Shown piece after piece: positions 6,088 to 7,257 of a stretch of DNA of 7,257 nucleotides. The notes under the pieces are model-generated. The model searched no databases and had not been told where the DNA came from. It worked only from the letters and a program-made list of their open reading frames with translations. Source of the stretch: Acidimicrobiia bacterium (GTDB taxonomy: Bacteria > Actinomycetota > Acidimicrobiia > Spongiisociales > SHLN01); NCBI GenBank assembly GCA_013043085.1, contig JABDOU010000368.1:1-7257 (forward strand). Reading direction: 5' to 3'. Each line of letters begins with the position of its first letter. Within the stretch, counting starts at the first letter, position 1. The translations under genes were made by a program, and so were the position numbers.

Positions 6088-7257
6088 TCACTCTGTCGTC
6101 GGCGGCGAGGGCTGGGGGAGCAGGTCCGAAGCGGGGATGGTCAGGAACTCTTCAAAGCTCGGAGAGAGGGCTACCTTGAGGAAGACTTCGGCTGCCCCTG
6201 CGACGTTCTGAAGTTCGTAGTCCTGTTTGCCAAATTCCGACTCGATCGTCGCGAGTTCTTCGTCGGTCAACGAGCGGACCAGTTCCTCGGTCACGACCCG
6301 ACCATCTTCTATCACTGCTCCATGACGCACCCATTGCCAGATCTGGGAACGACTGATCTCGGCGGTGGCCGCATCCTCCATCAGATTGAAGATCGCGGCG
6401 GCCCCAATGCCCTGGATCCAGGACGTGATGTATCGAATCCCGACGGAAATGTTCTTGCGGAGACCGGCCTCTGTGATCGTTCCGGAGGGCACGGCGAGAA
6501 GGTCGTTGGCGGTGATCCAACCCACCGGCCCAGGATTGTCGATCTGGTTTGGCGCGTGTCCAAGGACTTCAACAAAGGCTTTTGCGGCTACCTCGATGAG
6601 GTCGGGATGGGCGACCCAGGTTCCGTCGTGTCCTTTGCGAGCCTCCTTTTCCTTGTCGGCTCGCACCTTTGCAAGGGCGGTCTCGGTGACTTCGGGGTTG
6701 GAACGATCCGGAATGAAGGCAGCCATTCCACCCATCGCATGGGCGCCCCGTTTGTGGCAGGTGTGAACGAGGAGATCTGTGTAGGCCTCCATGAACGGCG
6801 TCGACATCGTCACCTGGTCGCGGTCCGGCATCACAAACGCCGGGTTCCCACGCATTTTCTTGATGAACGAAAATATGTAATCCCATCGGCCGGCATTGAG
6901 ACCGGCTGAGTGGTCGCGAAGTTCGAAGAGGATCTCGTCCATCTCAAACGATGCAGGAAGAGTTTCTATGAGGACTGTCGCCTTGATGGTTCCGACGGGA
7001 AGACCGAGCGTTTCCTGGGCAAATACGAACACATCATTCCACAGCCGGGCCTCGAGGTGAGATTCGAGCTTCGGAAGGTAGAAATAGGGTCCACTCCCAC
7101 GGTTGATGAGTTCCGCGCCGTTGTGGAAAACGAACATCCCGAAATCAAGTAGTGACGCACTCACCGGACGTCCATCCTTCGTGACATGCATCTCGTCGAG
7201 ATGCCATCCCCGAGGGCGCACAAAAAGGACGGCCGGGTCGTCCTCGAGCCTGTAGCT
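6088..7257 (-). CDS. aceB: Malate synthase A AceB (5' end outside the window)
   Basis: Second enzyme of the glyoxylate bypass: it condenses glyoxylate with acetyl-CoA to give malate. The reading frame is open to the right edge and gives 389 residues, so about 140-150 N-terminal residues are missing compared with E. coli AceB (533). Seen, numbered from the edge: AVLFVRPRGWHL (9-20), GSGPYFYLPK (54-63), GTIKATVLIETLPA (89-102), LRDHSAGLNAGRWDYIFS (113-130), MGGMAAFIP (175-183), GHDGTWVAHP (209-218) and MEDAATAEISRSQIWQW (293-309). The Glu of IETLPA and the Asp of GRWDYIF are the Mg2+ ligands and the Asp of MEDAATAEI the catalytic base in the family. The layout is that of the shorter A isoform; the large inserted domain of malate synthase G is absent. 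A GTG at 7221 is internal, because VRPRGWHL is conserved mid-protein. It is probably the first gene of the cluster seen here. Confidence 0.97.
   Translation of the reverse strand, partial: SYRLEDDPAVLFVRPRGWHLDEMHVTKDGRPVSASLLDFGMFVFHNGAELINRGSGPYFYLPKLESHLEARLWNDVFVFAQETLGLPVGTIKATVLIETLPASFEMDEILFELRDHSAGLNAGRWDYIFSFIKKMRGNPAFVMPDRDQVTMSTPFMEAYTDLLVHTCHKRGAHAMGGMAAFIPDRSNPEVTETALAKVRADKEKEARKGHDGTWVAHPDLIEVAAKAFVEVLGHAPNQIDNPGPVGWITANDLLAVPSGTITEAGLRKNISVGIRYITSWIQGIGAAAIFNLMEDAATAEISRSQIWQWVRHGAVIEDGRVVTEELVRSLTDEELATIESEFGKQDYELQNVAGAAEVFLKVALSPSFEEFLTIPASDLLPQPSPPTTE

Noticed and set aside
5514..6179. Plus-strand frame of about 220 codons opposite aceA
   Set aside because: It is antisense to a highly conserved gene; composition is that of a complementary frame.
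6004..6909. Open plus-strand frame of about 300 codons opposite aceB and the start of aceA
   Set aside because: It is antisense to two confidently identified enzymes and crosses their junction; no family resemblance and no ribosome-binding site evident.
7219..7221. GTG at 7221 as the start of malate synthase
   Set aside because: The frame stays open to the edge and the residues upstream (AVLF) and across it (VRPRGWHL) match the interior of AceB, so this is mid-gene.

Overview
The window looks like the chromosome of a free-living bacterium, most probably an actinobacterium. The isocitrate lyase and the class II fructose-bisphosphatase both read very much like the mycobacterial proteins, including the GSTEE-x-QF tail of the lyase. 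A small helix-turn-helix protein fused to a Mop/TOBE domain is also common in Actinobacteria. An early-branching actinobacterial lineage such as Acidimicrobiia is only a guess. Gene density is very high, with no gap over about 110 bases and no sign of mobile elements, RNA genes or CRISPR arrays.

Left block (1-1551, minus strand): a molybdate uptake unit, read right to left. It holds a small HTH + Mop-domain regulator, then the molybdate-binding lipoprotein ModA, then the start of the permease ModB, which runs off the left edge. modA and modB overlap by 4 bases (GTGA).

Middle (1552-2602): a divergent intergenic region of about 110 bases with two small inverted repeats and a good -10 box, followed on the plus strand by a YitT-family membrane protein (DUF161 + DUF2179). 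It converges on the next block with only 10 bases between the stop codons.

Right block (2613-7257, minus strand, read right to left): malate synthase A (5' end outside the window), isocitrate lyase, class II fructose-1,6-bisphosphatase (glpX), and a protein that reads as an archaeal-type (type II) glyceraldehyde-3-phosphate dehydrogenase. The first two are the glyoxylate bypass, turning acetyl-CoA into C4 acids. The last two are steps of upper gluconeogenesis. Together the four genes look like a compact unit for building sugars from acetate or fatty acids. The most unusual element is the archaeal-type GAPDH, placed 3 bases after glpX. A likely leaderless promoter directly in front of glpX suggests the gluconeogenic pair can also be transcribed on its own.
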